DNA of 64,000 nucleotides from assembly GCA_947561715.1 (NCBI GenBank), contig OX387198.1, forward strand, positions 9,052,001 through 9,116,000. The letters are read 5' to 3'. The DNA is from Ascidia mentula (Eukaryota; Chordata; Ascidiacea; Phlebobranchia; Ascidiidae). Position 1 is the first letter of the stretch. Each line of letters begins with the position of its first letter. This document shows, in pieces, positions 1-12,000 of the stretch. Position numbers and translations under genes: made by a program. A model generated the notes under the pieces. That model did not search any database, had not been told where the DNA came from, and was given only the letters and a program-made list of their open reading frames with translations.

Positions 1-265
1 ACAATGCACAGAAAGTGATTTGTGGTTCAAACCACTATAAAACATTATTTGTAGTAAAACTGAGCACATACAACATATCCCACAAAAAGTAATGCAAATA
101 ACTAATATCAAATGATAAGCCAAAATCTTTAGACTTAATTGGTTAAGTAGTGGTTGGAATATAAAACTTAAGACTGCTTTTAACATTATAGCTTTTTGCC
201 TTTACAGATTTAACATACAGTTGTTTATCTATATTAAGCTATTCCCCAAATACATGGGCCTTGTG
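1..265. other. 3' flank of the first gene, no feature seen
   Basis: AT-rich sequence downstream of the minus-strand single-exon gene. No open frame, repeat or RNA gene could be supported. Confidence 0.5.
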
Positions 266-586
266 TCAAAAACAATGTTTCTCAGCAACAAATTTTACAA
301 GTTCGTTTACCCACACATACTTTACCTTGAAGTCATCAATTTTTCTCCGTCCACTTAATCTCTGATACACTTCATTTCCTACTCGAAGTGATGTCATAAG
401 ACGATAAAAGTGCTGGTGATCTTCACCATGAAGGATGTAGTTTCTTTGAGCAATCTGGTAACAGCAACAGTGCATGCTATTTTCAGGTTTTAGTATTTTT
501 TTAACAGCAAACCTCACCTGCTGCAAAAATTCCAAGTTGTTTTCCAATGCTCGATCTTTAGCAAATGAATCCAGCAAAAATGACAT
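266..586 (-). CDS. Small protein of unknown function, 106 aa
   Basis: A single uninterrupted reading frame starts MSFLLDSFAK and ends EKHCF before a TGA. It is basic, rich in helix-forming residues, with an isolated HCCCY motif near residue 40, and shows no signal peptide or membrane segment. I do not recognise the family. It stands head to head with the SEA/LCCL gene, whose ATG lies 501 bp away, so the two may share a bidirectional promoter. The sequence has the composition of a real protein rather than of random AT-rich DNA, but a terminal exon of a longer gene cannot be excluded. Confidence 0.55.
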   Translation of the reverse strand: MSFLLDSFAKDRALENNLEFLQQVRFAVKKILKPENSMHCCCYQIAQRNYILHGEDHQHFYRLMTSLRVGNEVYQRLSGRRKIDDFKVKYVWVNELVKFVAEKHCF

Positions 587-1086
587 TATTCGTAATTGAG
601 GTGATACACTATAATGTTAAATGTAGTTAAAAACACCAATTTGCGGAACTTTGTAGGCTACGAAATTCAGTTAAAGTTGAAGACTCAAATTTACGGAACC
701 TCGTAGGCTGTTTTTTTTCTTCTGAGAAACGGTTGCTGCTGTTTTCTGATTTTAATTGAGTGATTAGGTGAATGTTACACTAACAACACCCAAACTAGGT
801 TTTAAATATTTATGTCCAAATAAGTTATCATAAAATAAACACCAACTTCTTCAGTGGAAATATTTTTGTTGTTGTACAAGATTTTAGCGATCACGTGATT
901 GCTTCCAAAACATGCTTTTCGCTCATCCAGTATTCATTTGCTGGTTTTCTGCAAAGTTTGCAAGCCGCCATTTCGTGTTTTGTGTATCAAGTGCAATCGA
1001 CATCCAACGGTTGAAAAAATTAGTTTATTTGACCAAATATATTCATATTTTTGTGGTCCAATTCTGCCAATAACTAAATAAATTCA
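587..1086. promoter_or_regulatory. Divergent intergenic region, likely bidirectional promoter
   Basis: About 500 bp separate two divergent start codons. A short imperfect repeat is visible at about 642-662 and 691-711 (both contain tttgcggaac/tttacggaac and tcgtaggct/tgtaggct). No unmistakable TATA box or known operator was found. The promoter role is inferred from layout only. Confidence 0.4.
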
Positions 1087-4000
1087 ATGGAAGGAAGTGA
1101 AAGCAATGGTAAGCACTATTTGATCCGCCCAATATTTTGTGTAATGGTTTAACTTAATCATTGTCTTGTAATACACATTTTTTATTAGCCTAAAATTTAT
1201 ATATCATACTTGAGTGAAATTTGTTGTTTTGTTATGTGAGGCTTGTTTTTAATACGTTGGTGACATAAAACAAAATTTGTGGTGGTTGCAGATGCAGGTC
1301 ACCAGGACAAACAGACCAGCAAACCCGATACCGGTAAACGAAACAAGCTCATCATTCTTGGTGTGGGGATATTCGTGTGCGTTGCCGGTGTTGCTACTCT
1401 AGTTGCTGGTATGTACTCTGACCTTGTTGCTGTGTATTGAAAATGTATGAACAAAACATTTTTATGAATTACTGTACTTGTTTGCCATCTCTTTGGTTAC
1501 ATCGCCATCTTTAAAAAACACATCTTTACTGATCAAACGTACTATCCAGCTAATATAGACGATATGTATGTGCTTAAATATGCGTCTTCAATGATTAAAA
1601 CTAAAAGCATTCTTTGGACTGATCTTGGTTGTTACAAAAGAGGTGTTGAATTTACTGTTGATCCCAATGCAGCAATGCTACAAGCTGGACCTGTTGATTA
1701 CGAATCCGAGCAGCCAATTTTTACTGGCGCAATCCAGTTTGAAGAAAATGAGGAAGGGATGGTAAAGTGGAGTGACGAGTACAACGACTTGCAATCGGCG
1801 AAAGCGCAGCAATTGATCACAGCCATCGCCCCTAAAGTGTGTTTTAGTATCCTGTTTTGTCATTCAGTTTGGGCGTTAAAAAATCACAACATTTGGTGGC
1901 AGATGAAACACGCGATTGATGCTGAGGGATTTTCTGTTGACGACGTTGAAATCACGGCACTCGAACAGACACAACCTGTTACAGTAACACGCAAAGAACT
2001 GGTGAGTCAACCCAAGACGTTGATCAAGGGTGTGAACTTACTTGACCAATTGAAGACCGAAACCAAAACGGTACGCCTTAATGGAACAAATCCCCGAAAA
2101 TTAGTCATCTTGCTAAGGAAACTTATGTATGTTTAGTATCCTTTCGTTAAATATGTGCGGGCAAAGTTCGCCATTAGGGGCAGGCCCATCAGAAACGCGG
2201 CCACATTTCGAAGCGCAAAACCTGATCAGTTAAAGAAGGTTGGCAGATTGATGGCCACAAGACTGTCCAGCACTGGGTGGACCAGTAGGACAAAAGAGTT
2301 TGAAGGCAAGTATCTGATATTCACGAAACTCCTAGGCGCGAGATGCGTTTGCCTATCTGCATATTATTATTTTTTTAGCGAATCCCCAATTCTCCAAAGC
2401 TGTGGAATCGCTGGTTTCCGAAATGCCGAAAGCAGTTACAAAAGCGCCCATAGCCGCACAGTTTGATTCAGGTGGAGTTGTTTCTCGTTAGTTGCAGAAT
2501 GACCAGTTGACAATTACTAGTTTCAGCATAAATAGGCAGCGCGAATCACTGAACCCTGTGTCGATATGATTTTATGTTGTACAGCATTCATATCCAATAC
2601 TTTTGCCAAAAAGTTAAAGTTTCTTTCCAAACACCGGTAAAAAATAACATCCGTTTGCACCACGTAGCCTTGCCGTGCACCTGCGACACGACGAGTGCCG
2701 ATTTGTCAACAAGCAATCCGCTCATGGCATGTATGTGCGACAGCAGCTGCACCGACGATAGCAACTACATCTATGGTGGTGTGGAGAATCGTTTCACTTG
2801 TGTTGGATCGAGCGTGTGTGCGACCGCCTACTACGCTGGCATTATCGGGGTTTGTATGGTTTCATTTCGGTTTCGCGGTTTAATGTCAGGAGCATTTGTT
2901 TTAAGCCGGACGGTGGAGAGTTTGAGGTCATCTACAGTGGAAAGGGAACGGTGGAAAAAGGTCCGGAAAAGGACGGGTTTGATGTAAACGCGGTCGACGT
3001 AACGATGGGCGTTTGCACATATAAAGGTGAGAAGATTTTTTTTGTTGTTGCCACACCGGGGTTTGAACCCTGGTCATCCTGGGCACGAATCCCGATCAGG
3101 TTTTTCGGCTTAGTATATGGGTAGGGCACTTGACTGATGCTGCCAATTACCAATTCGATTTTTAACCAGGGTGGGGTGGTTTTCAACCATACTGCGACCT
3201 CTAAACCCATTTAACTGTGTAAGCCACCTTATGTTAAAAAAACTTGTAGATTGCCAATCTACAAGTATAAACCGCTGGCCAACTGGTGTAAGCTAATATG
3301 GCAGTCTTGAGACAGTGAGTAACAAATTATGAAGAAGTGGAAACGTTGTGGAGACAGTGCTCCCCATCCTTTCCCCCAAAAAGCCAGAATCACACTTGCA
3401 CATCACAAATGCAACGCTGAGAGTTGCTTGGCGCGATTTGAACATAAAACCACGGAAAATAACACTTGTTTCGATATGCTGTCGCGCAGAAGCGGGAGAA
3501 GTGATCAGTGCAACGACACCGTTTAATCCAGTGGGCGGGGGAAGCTTTCGGACGACCACACCAGTGTACCTCCCGCCGGCCATTTTTAGTGGGGGAGATG
3601 ACGAGCCCCAGTTCAGTCCCGACTTTCCTTTCGACGGCACCGAACACGTGGTCGTCCACATCAAGCACACTAATATCGGCGGCAGGCCAACAAATTACCG
3701 GTACGCTTTTTGGTAATGATTCAATACAGTTTTTCAATATTTGGTATCTTGCTTGAACCTGCTTCAGATTGCACAAAAAAAAAATCCTTGGTCGCAAAGG
3801 CCTATATAGTGGCTATTATTTCTGTGCGGTTTTTATACTTACGCATTATGCCCATGCGCTCCTATAATTTAGCATGGTGAATAAATCTTCAGAACAAATA
3901 GTGTAGCCCATATAACCGATCTAAAATTTATTGTATCAACAATTATTATCAATGTAGCCTACATGCGTAAGCTATGTACCATTATGACTGAAATTTACGT

Positions 4001-4891
4001 AGGCTATAACACCAGAAATAGCTTCGTTTAATAATCAGACCGGAATACGAAGACGTGAAACACAAAGACGTCGTGGACTGGAAAACAGCAGCTGAACCCC
4101 AGGTAAAAATTAGTCAAAGCGCTTTGTTAACCTACAAACAAATTTACCAAATGTTTACAAGAAAATATGGGTTAGGTTAAACGTTTGTTCATTGGATGGC
4201 CAAGAAGACGATATAGGCAGTATTGCGGTTTTGTAACATATCTAATAGGAGAATTAGACTGCGTTACTCCTCGTCAGTTGGTGGTGCTCAGTGTTTACAA
4301 ATACTCGAGTTGCTAGTATTAAGCACAGTGAAAGTCTGGTCTTTCATAGCGCCAAACTGTATGCAGCAGAGTTTATCCGTTTGTGGACAAAGTCTGAATT
4401 TTGAGCATTTGACACTTTATTATCCACAGTACGTGCGAATCTTCGGAAAGATTGGGATAAACTACGACAAGATTACACTTCGCCACGTGGTGGAGCCACA
4501 GGACGGGAACGGTATCGTGTTCGGTCTCGCGTTGGGAGGCGACGCTGGAACCATAGCTTCGGTGTAACTGCGTGGTACGCTAGGGTTACTTTGTTTTTGT
4601 AACAGATTTACTTTAAAGAGCGTACGAGGGAGGTGGAAAGGATACAACGAGTTTAGAGCAAGGGTAAAGGGGGCATTCGGTACCTACGCCACTTTACTCA
4701 ACATCAGATGTAAGTCTAACAATATGCAAGATCGGTAGGCGTAAATCAGTTTAGTCACTAAACTCGTCAAGCTTTGGTGCAATTTAAAGTAGTCGAATAG
4801 AGCTTGTAACAGTCAAGTCACAAACATTACGAGACAAACAGTTTATTTGGGTGTTACAGTTGGACGGGATGTGTTGTCTGCGATGAACTGA
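1087..4891 (+). CDS. Type II membrane protein with SEA-like and LCCL domains, about 601 aa
   Basis: Thirteen exons join in phase: 1087-1108, 1292-1408, 1550-1836, 1903-2070, 2137-2305, 2379-2471, 2668-2849, 2906-3026, 3388-3700, 4039-4102, 4430-4563, 4606-4709, 4860-4891. A short basic N-terminus precedes one hydrophobic segment (about residues 28-47) with no signal peptide, so the bulk should be extracellular. Residues from about 95 (FTGAIQF...YNDLQSAKAQQL) resemble a SEA domain. Exons 7-8 read as an LCCL domain (SSVCATAYYAGIIG, then PDGGEFEVIYSG). The C-terminal 200 residues, with an FPFDGTEHVVVHIKH stretch and a later FGKIGINYDKI stretch, match nothing I know. The intron at 2306-2378 uses a GC donor. 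The last exon is uncertain: another frame of it stays open to 5010. Confidence 0.72.
3050..3290 (-). repeat. Possible tRNA-derived SINE fragment in an intron
   Basis: Inside intron 8 of the SEA/LCCL gene, the minus strand carries a pol III B-box-like sequence (GGTTCAAACCCC) near 3058-3070. A weaker second candidate, ggttaaaaatcg, lies about 100 bp away. No clear A box, tail or target duplication was found, so this is a weak call. Confidence 0.25.
3242..3266. repeat. Perfect 11-bp inverted repeat with 3-nt loop
   Basis: The arms acttgtagatt and aatctacaagt are exact reverse complements around gcc. It lies in intron 8 of the SEA/LCCL gene, next to the SINE-like stretch. Function unknown. Confidence 0.6.
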
Positions 4892-5285
4892 GGGGATTAA
4901 AGGATATTGTGCCAACTGCGTTTTGTTCGTGTAACGTATTCATGTTCATTACATTACTGATTTACAAAGCATTGGGAGGTGTTTTTAAAAAGGAAGCCTG
5001 GTTTTGTTAAGGCTGTACGGAAGTGTTATTTCTCCAAAAAAGCACAGAAAGTTCCTTTTTGTTTTTTTTTAATGCAAAGTCAGGGTATTTTTCCAGATTT
5101 GCGCGGTCTCAAACGTCTCTTCATTACTTTCGGGGCATACAGGTCCTATCACAACAAATAAGATTTAACATAAACAAGCGAATTGAAGCTTTTATTTGTT
5201 AGTGATGTCAAAGTGGCGTCTAGGGACCTAAACTAGTCCCAGTGACGTGCTTGCTTTATGATTTTAGTTTAAAAAAGACAATTTG

Positions 5286-6971
5286 TTACATCGTTATTCG
5301 ATGTCTGGCCTGCATAAATTCGATACAGGTTAATTTAAGGTCAACAGAACTTAATAAATTTGACAAACCTGAGATAGACTATGAAAGAAAATGAGCAAGG
5401 ACATGAATTTTGCAAAAAAAAAATGATGAACAAACCTTTCTGTTTCTGTATTCTTGCTTGGCTTTAATGTAGTCGATTTCTTCTTGATCTTTCATTTCGA
5501 TATCTGCCGGACATTCATCGCTTGTGTATAAGGGCAATGCAACAGAATCATCAGTTTTTACATGAATTGAGCGTACATTTCCCCAACCCTAAAAATAAGC
5601 AGAATATTAAAAAAAAATTATTTCCGCAAAACAAGGTACTATGCACATGAACAATGAAGTGAGGTTAGGTGTAAGACACATACCATGCTAAATAAATGTA
5701 AATGCTTTTTAAATACCATGGTAAAGTAAATGCATTTCAAGTATAAAAACTTAATACTTTTTACCCGTATCATTTCAGAAGCAACCTTTGCAAGGCATGT
5801 TTCAATGTTATCCACAATGTGGTCCAAGGAAAAATTCGTATATGCAGCATGTATCATACTGCAGTTGCCTTTACCTGTCAGCAAAAGCTATATGTTTAGT
5901 GGCATAGTTGTTTGATCTGGTTATACTAGAATTACCTGACAAAATCCAACGTGTTACTGAAAGCTTATTGAAAAATTCTTCTTTGAGGTATTTTGTCCTC
6001 AAATTTATCTGTATAGGCTGCCTAAAACAGAATAAAAGATTTTGGTTTATTGAACTGATGCAGAATTACCTGCCATTGTTATGCCCACTTTTTCTTGACA
6101 TAGAAATGTTTTCCTATTCGTGCAGGAACAAATTTCATAATTCTGTCATCAGCAAGAAATAAATCATAAGAATCACACAAAGATCGCTTGGCTTCGTATG
6201 ATTTATAATCTTTCCTCAAGGAAAGCAGAGGAACAATCTGTAAGTTTGCAAAACATGCTGTCATAACAGCTTCACATTGTCCAGTAATGCAGAAGTATAA
6301 TTATTATAATCTACAAAGAATGTTTTTGAAGGTCAACATGTTCATTTAGGTCAATATTTTCATGTCATAAAAACAGACAGAAAACCATAATTGATGTAAA
6401 AGCAAATTCATTTGTTGCTTGTAAAATGCAACCATACCTTTGGTACAACTCCTACAACCGATTGAAACTCATCTTTATATTTGTCTTCAGTTTTTTCCAC
6501 ATCTTTTCTGTCAACATCATTTGTGAATAGGCAAATTTCTGACTGAGTTGTGAAGATCGGGTGTGGTAGCTTTCTGCATTGCCAACAAAAAATGCATTAA
6601 ATGACAGCAGTTTTTTGTTAAGCGCAAAACAAACCACTCATAAAATGGTTTATACAACAAAAGTGCTTGCAGCTATTGTGGTCGCAGGCCTAGTATTTCT
6701 TAAAGTAATGGCAGAAGACTAACATGAGAACTTTCTTCTCTTTCCTTGACGGGATTTTGTGTGTTACTACAAGAAGATTTACTCTCGGATGTGATGATAG
6801 CAGACTGTTTTTGCTTGACTTGTCAATAACTTTCAGCAAAGAAGTCACACACGCTTTAATCTAAACAAAGATATAAAGTTATTTTTATGTCGGCCTACGG
6901 TTGTTTAATCGCAGTTTCAAGCTACACACCTGGTCCTTTGCAATAGGACACGTATTTTCTTCATCTGCCAT
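5286..6971 (-). CDS. RSL1D1: Ribosomal L1 domain-containing protein, RSL1D1-like, 301 aa
   Basis: Eight exons join in phase from ATG at 6971: 6930-6971, 6724-6860, 6438-6573, 6089-6237, 5936-6021, 5765-5874, 5436-5588, 5286-5378. The protein aligns from memory with vertebrate RSL1D1 along its whole L1 domain: LPHPI and EICLFTND (exon 3), KDYKSYEAKRSLCDSYDLFL and IGKHFY (exon 4), INLRTKYL (exon 5) and VRSIHVKTDDSVALPLY (exon 7). RSL1D1 is a nucleolar protein involved in ribosome biogenesis and stress responses. Human RSL1D1 is about 490 residues; this copy ends soon after the L1 domain and lacks the long lysine-rich tail. An AATAAA signal lies on this strand at 5191-5196. The final small exon is the least certain. 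Confidence 0.9.
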
Positions 6972-8317
6972 TTTTAAACGTGTTTTAAAAACAGAGGGGT
7001 GATAAAGCTATCTGTTGCTCAACCATGTGTCGACACGCTTCACCAGTTTTTGTCTAGATTGTGTCAAAAAAATTACTTCGCTTTGCTGTGCGGCACGTTT
7101 AAGATTTTTGACATATCGATAGGCTACAGGGACGTCTAACTTGCTTAATCCTCGAAAACAGTGACTTATATTTTATTCGTAAGGAAACGTTGCTGGGTCA
7201 CAGCGAGATACAGCACAAATAACTTTTACCATCGATGTTTTTTTGGCTGAAAAAAAAACCCACAGACCAATTGCTTAATGGAAACAAAATATGTACATTA
7301 AAATTTATATATGGACTTGAAAGACATGCGACAACGAATGGTTTTCAGTATATGTGTTATTCTATCCTGTTGTGAACGACTTTACTGTCTACTGTGCCAA
7401 TTCATCGTTTTATTTTATTGCAGGTTTAGGCTTATAGGCCCAACAGGAATTTACCACCGTTCTTACGAGACTTGAACATTTGGCGATCCATCGTAATTTA
7501 TGGTGGTTAGTTACTCACCGCGGTTGATTCTTTTACCGCAATAAAATGTTTCTATTGATGTTAGAAATGCGGAACAAGTGTTTGTGTTATTGTGTATAGC
7601 AGTGACATATCTCCAGCCCCCTTTTTTGGTAGGGGCCAAACACGTTTTGGGGATCAAGCAATCCTACTACAGAAGGTGATTCTCCGTGAGAAGATCACCT
7701 TAAACATAGGCGTCTGACTTGATAACCTTTTGGTTTTATCGGTAATACAACATAAACTTTTGGTAAAAAGTCTTTGTAAAGTTTCTCTAAACATTTGTAA
7801 TACTCCTCCAAAGAAAACTTACCAGCAAAACAAAATTACCAAATTATTTTTTTTTAAATTTAGTAGCAAGGCAGTAAGCTGTATACAAAAACACAACGAG
7901 AAAGGTACAGAACATGGTGTGTGAATTATAAAATCGAGGGCACAGAAACAGTGTGAATTTTAGAATTTGGCAGGAATCATGGACAAGAAATCCGTCTGTA
8001 TGACAAATATATTTAATCACGTTTGTTATCGTTTTACTCAAAACGTAGTTCGTTTAAATTCCAAAGTGTGGAGCAGAATGTATTAGAGAGGAATATATGA
8101 AGTGGGCTAAACAGAAAAGTGTGACAATTTTGCTAAAATTTACCGATAATCCGTGCAATATATAAATTAGCTAATGCATTGATATATGAAAAATGTTGCG
8201 ATCGTCCGCGCAATTAACGATCGCCGAAAAAAATCCTCCGCACAAATAACAAACTTTCCGATCTGGTCAGCACCATGTAAGTGCATGGCTCTTTTGAGCT
8301 GGAACAGTAGCACCATA
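6972..8317. other. Intergenic, no gene seen
   Basis: AT-rich sequence upstream of the RSL1D1-like gene. Only short unsupported frames are present. No RNA gene or clear transposon end was identified. Confidence 0.5.
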
Positions 8318-8977
8318 CGCGTACCAGTATTTTTTAAAGGGGGGTCAATATTTTTTGGGAATTCCCCGATTTTCCGCTGTAAACTAAGGTTAATTGTGGC
8401 CAAGCATTGCAAAATACAAAAGCCAGTGTTGGCGCGAATCGTCACATAAACGGTGGTTTCCTCTGGCTTGCGCAACGCCATGGAACACCCCATGCAAGTT
8501 TTTGCGGTAGTACTTGCACCGTAGTTTTATTACTACTAGTTTGAAAGAAATGCGTAAATGTACGTTTACAAAAAAACATGCAAAAAAAAACAAGTTTGCA
8601 TGCGGGAGCCTTGCAAACGCTAACAGTTTTTTTAAACGTGCGTTATATTGGCAACGTGTTCAACAACTAAACTCATTGACTTAACACACAGGAAAACCGC
8701 TTGCCATTGCAACAACGTGACAACTATAAAAGTAATTTTGTCCTTAAACTGCCGAAAAACGAGGAAAATTCCAATACTCCCTGTTTGGAAACAATGGCCA
8801 GCGCAAGCACGATGCAGTTTTTAGGTCAACGTTGACGTTGAGGAAAGTTTCTGGTTTTCAGGGTAATTTTGACAAAAATAAAACACAATGGCGTTTGTTT
8901 AGTATCAAAACAGACAAAAATATTTCACAAAAAGGGGGGGGGAGTGGGTCCGGACCGCTCGGACCCCCTGGATACGC
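8318..8977 (-). mobile_element. MITE copy 1 (GGCGTATCCAGG-type ends)
   Basis: This is an inverted, diverged copy of the element at 12604-13083. Shared stretches include the C-rich ends, the segment with the AAACAAACGCCA core, and the segment with the aattccccgatttt core. One end reads ggaccccctggatacgc; the other is degraded. Only remnants of terminal inverted repeats remain and no target duplication is clear. It lies about 80 bp beyond the stop codon of gene A and holds an AATAAA on the minus strand at 8526-8531. It encodes nothing recognisable. Confidence 0.65.
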
Positions 8978-9057
8978 AAATGGCTAGCCCTAACGCGAAA
9001 GTGTCATGGAATGTAAGATGGTGTGAGACATTCCAAAATAAATACTTTTACAAATCA

Positions 9058-12000
9058 CTAAAATGGTTTTGTTGAAGCCGAATGTTGCTGTTCTGGGGAT
9101 AGCTTGGGACTAGCTTCTATAGCTTGTTGCAAGTGTTCAGCTAGAAGGGCCTGGCCAGAATCAAAAAAATGCTGTATTATCTCAGCAGCTTCAAGCTTCT
9201 TTCCTTGGGCATTATAAATTTTCTTGAATATACATGCCAGAAGACTGCCCTTTGTATCTGTGCACAATAATAACTTGTTACCCTTAATTTGGATGCAAAA
9301 GATCTGAAAATAATATTTTAACTTAAGAAGTCGAAAAAGGCATCCAGGAACACAAAAAAGCATAATTTTTTTTGATATTGTGAATATTTAAACTTGCAAG
9401 TAAACAAAATATTGTAAACAAAGCCTTATTAAGCAAAACTTGTGCAATCATAATACCCTTAAAACACATACTCTTAGAAAATATATATTGCCACACACCT
9501 TTTGCTGCGGTGCAAAAGATCTCATTGAGGTTGACGTTAAACTTGTTTGCGAACTCCAATATTTGGTTGTCACTGATTTCAATCATATTTTGGTTTTCAA
9601 TTGTCAAAAAAATTTCATATATTGTTTCCACTGCAAAGAGAATTAGGGGCTATTATAAACTATGATAGAGATATTGTTGTGGAATTCCACATAGGTACAG
9701 GCAAACATGATTTTTGTTATATTTTAGCAAAGAAAACTTATCACATACTTTCATTCCCTTCTTTATATGGCTTGCTATTTTCTTCTCTATCCCAGCTTGG
9801 TGGAATACATTTAAAAGTGTCCTTGCTCGCTTCCAGTGGTTGTTGTTTCATCTAGATTGTTGAAAATGTATTGAAAGGAATGCACGAATGGAAACCAATA
9901 AAAACTCAATTCAAATAAGTGGTAAATGGTTTATTAATTGGCATAAATTACAACCAATTATGTCAAGTGATGTATAATCTTTTATTTTGGATGTGCTTTA
10001 CTTCTGTTTACATCCAGAACCACTTATGGCTACAATACCAAATTAGGTTTATGGTTTCTTACCACAAAGTTGTGAGCACTTGATGATATTTTTGAATGGG
10101 TTCCAGAAGACTGTCTACAAATAGAAAAATGAGAAACAAATTGTACAATAGAAATATACTTAAACCATTACATAAAGTACAGATGAGGCATTTAAAACAA
10201 AAACTGTCAAATTTTAATTAAGAAGCGATTTTATGTCTTGATTAGGCATAATAAGAGAAAAGGTTACATGTGAAACAGTAAAATCTGAACTTTTGTATTA
10301 GTAGTGTTTTGGCCTCGGTGAATCTTCTTTTCCATATATTACACAATTTGTATATTGTACAAACTACTGTTTTCCCTTTCTTACTCAGTGTAGGATTTGG
10401 AAGTGGCAGGCGTCTGTATTGAATTTGATGAAGAAAATGAGTCATTGTCACTTAAAGGTTTGCCCTGAAGAAAAGTTAGGTACTGGTAAGTGTATTAAAA
10501 TATTAATTTTTACCATTTAAACATTATGGCTGTGTTTTAAAAATAATTGGTGCTAGCAATGTAGCATGTCTTACTTTTTTGCGTGGCACTTCTGCAATAA
10601 CGTTACTTTCAGATCTTACGAACTTTGGTATGCCATCACTTCCATCACTAAAAATACATTTTAAATTATGATGTGAATGTGAACAAACCTAAATCAGCTT
10701 TCGGCGAACATTAAAACAAATTCAAAACTGTTGTGTTACTTGTGATATTAAGTCTATTTTCCTAGTCCTATTTAACATATTATCAGTTAATACTGTGTAA
10801 TTTAAAGTTTACTGTTTACTGTTCCTTACTGGATGCGGGGCTTGGGACTAGCAGGAATAGGCATTAAATTTGAAGAAGACGAGGTGTTATCACTTGAAGG
10901 TTTGCCCTGAGAAGTTGGTACTGGTAAGTTTTTTTTAACAGTTTTCAATAGGAACAAGTAAACCTTATGATTGTGTTAAATCCAACTAGTATACAACATA
11001 GAATGTCTTACTTTTGAATCTCTCTCTTCTTTAAAAACTTCACATTTGGATGTTTTCATTTTTCCTTGGTAACTGCTTTTATTTTTTTTTAAAAAAAAAC
11101 AATAGTCAATTTATGTTTTCCTTTTTACATAACTTGCTAGCATAACTATTATCAACATATCTGTTGAAACCTATAGAGGGATTTTATTGGCAAACGGAAT
11201 CCAGGTTTTAATAAAGTTGAACTTTGACCAATAAACCAAAACACCAGTAAAAAAAACAAAAGTCAAACTGCACACAGAGAATGCCAAGAACAACTAAAGA
11301 ACCACAGAGCGCTGGCAGACATAAGAAGCGTACATTTCTAAAGGCATGTTTAATTACATGCGCCCGTGTAAGCGTTGCGTTTGATCACCACAATATGTGT
11401 AAAGGTTAAATGGCTTTTTGATTTTTACTCAAAAACACTCCAAAAAAACACAAAGGTTGCTTAAAGTTTAACCAACATATTTAATTCAAAATAAATGACA
11501 AATTATATTTGAATAATTAGTGATGGCGTCTCCTACACAGTGTAAAGCCACAAAAAATTGTAATAGCTTAGTCATGTATTCATTAGTTATTGGATATTTG
11601 AATTACCTTTTCGATGGATGACAGAAATCTGTTTCTGAATGATCCTTGAACAACCGATCTGTACATTTTTTTCTAAAAAGTGCAATTTGCGTTGTTTGGT
11701 AATGTTTCATCATCATAAATTGAATTGACACATTGAAAAACAATCTTTAATTACATCTGTGGCAGTTCAGGATGCTTTGCCATACAACTGCTATCAATTC
11801 AATTGGAGTGAGATTGACAGGAATAACAATCTCTTGGCTCTAATACAGTGGTTCTTAACTGGTGGGACACAACCCCCACCAGTTACTGTTACATCACAAA
11901 AAAGCATTGTGTCACAAAAACAACTTTTTGATGATTCATCTGTTTCGTCGCTGTTCTCTCACTTTTATTTAAAATAAGCAAGCTGAACTTTACACATTAC

